NCBI RefSeq assembly: GCF_012726295.1
Contig: NZ_JABAOB010000002.1
Span: forward strand, 434,001-498,000
Origin: Chitinophaga sp. Ak27
GTDB lineage: Bacteria; Bacteroidota; Bacteroidia; Chitinophagales; Chitinophagaceae
Length of the DNA: 64,000 bases
Reading direction: 5' to 3'
Positions 63,761-64,000 of the stretch are shown piece by piece (position 1 is the stretch's first letter; each line of letters begins with the position of its first letter). The translations under genes were made by a program, and so were the position numbers. Under the pieces are notes generated by a model that was not told the DNA's origin, ran no database searches, and saw nothing but the letters and a program-made list of their open reading frames with translations.

Positions 63761-64000
63761 ATGAAGTTAACCATCATCGCGGGAGCGCGCCCTAATTTCA
63801 TGAAAATAGCTCCTATCATTGCCGCCGTCCAGGAAAAACGCCGGGAGGGATACAATATCAGTTACAGACTGGTGCATACCGGCCAGCATTACGACAAAAA
63901 CATGAGCCAATCATTTTTTGAACAGCTGGGAATACCCGAGCCAGATGCTAACCTGGAATCAGGCGGTGGTACACAGGCGGAACAAACAGCCAATATTATG
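63761..64000 (+). CDS. wecB: UDP-N-acetylglucosamine 2-epimerase (WecB-like), N-terminal part
   Basis: 80 codons from ATG 63761 run off the window end. KLTIIAGARPNFMKIAPIIA and YRLVHTGQHYDKNMSQSFFE are the classic N-terminal motifs of non-hydrolysing UDP-GlcNAc 2-epimerases. The product UDP-ManNAc would be the substrate for the dehydrogenase at 49942, giving UDP-ManNAcA. It continues the cluster on the same strand. Confidence 0.95.
   Translation, partial: MKLTIIAGARPNFMKIAPIIAAVQEKRREGYNISYRLVHTGQHYDKNMSQSFFEQLGIPEPDANLESGGGTQAEQTANIM

Noticed and set aside
1..64000. CRISPR arrays, tRNA, rRNA, integrase or transposase genes
   Set aside because: No regularly spaced repeats, cloverleaf-like sequence or mobile-element protein motif was seen while reading the window; covariance and profile searches would be decisive.
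44682..64000. Exopolysaccharide cluster as a horizontally acquired island
   Set aside because: Base composition and codon use look like those of the flanking metabolic genes and no attachment sites or mobility genes are visible within the window.

Overview
The window looks like a chromosomal segment of a Chitinophaga-like member of the Bacteroidota. The signs are SusC/SusD proteins preceded by a FecR anti-sigma factor and the tail of an ECF sigma factor, a T9SS type B (CHU_C) sorting domain, TAnnTTTG-type promoter boxes, Bacteroidota-style RHS proteins, and a Wzc-type kinase with a Tyr/Gly tail. No tRNA, rRNA, CRISPR array, transposase or integrase was seen.

Layout. (1) 1-11157: a polysaccharide-utilisation type locus (ECF sigma tail, FecR, SusC with STN domain, SusD), then a Tat-exported Gfo/Idh/MocA oxidoreductase and a HEAT-repeat protein with two DUF1080 domains. 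Together they suggest uptake of a glycoside and cleavage through a 3-keto intermediate. A frameshifted VOC gene follows. (2) 11765-25692: an RHS island. It holds a fibre-like protein, a coiled-coil/beta-barrel protein, a 1080-residue SpvB-like/YD protein, a 1500-residue RHS protein with a C-terminal permuted papain-like domain, then AT-rich small genes that look like immunity genes and cassette debris, and a second fibre-like protein. Every large protein has its own export signal. (3) 25736-30911, minus strand: membrane-anchored MtfA-type peptidase, M28 peptidase, and a large T9SS-secreted repeat protein.

(4) 31127-35908: a complete four-gene trans-4-hydroxy-L-proline catabolic operon (DapA-family deaminase, semialdehyde dehydrogenase, 2-epimerase, FAD dehydrogenase) ending at 2-oxoglutarate; a KgtP-like 2-oxoglutarate permease lies nearby beyond rpiA. 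Then come a cold-shock gene, a PIF1-like helicase and lutABC for lactate oxidation. Two copies of a large hairpin repeat (35911-36014 and 40876-40973) sit between genes here.

(5) 44682-64000: an exopolysaccharide/capsule cluster on one strand, beginning behind an 859-bp non-coding region with a palindromic TTATCAAA operator candidate. It encodes a CapD/WbpM-type dehydratase, Wza-like export lipoprotein, Wzc co-polymerase/kinase, nucleotide-sugar dehydrogenase, Wzx flippase, pyruvyl transferase, acetyltransferase, two glycosyltransferases, a polymerase-like membrane protein, a DUF4091 lipoprotein, a CapK-like enzyme, a two-domain oxidoreductase and the start of a WecB-type epimerase. It has the parts of a Wzx/Wzy-dependent pathway that makes a pyruvylated, acetylated polymer containing amino-uronic acid.

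The best candidate for an undescribed system is the RHS island: four consecutive Sec-exported proteins that could form a surface-displayed toxin cocoon, followed by a recombining toxin/immunity tail.
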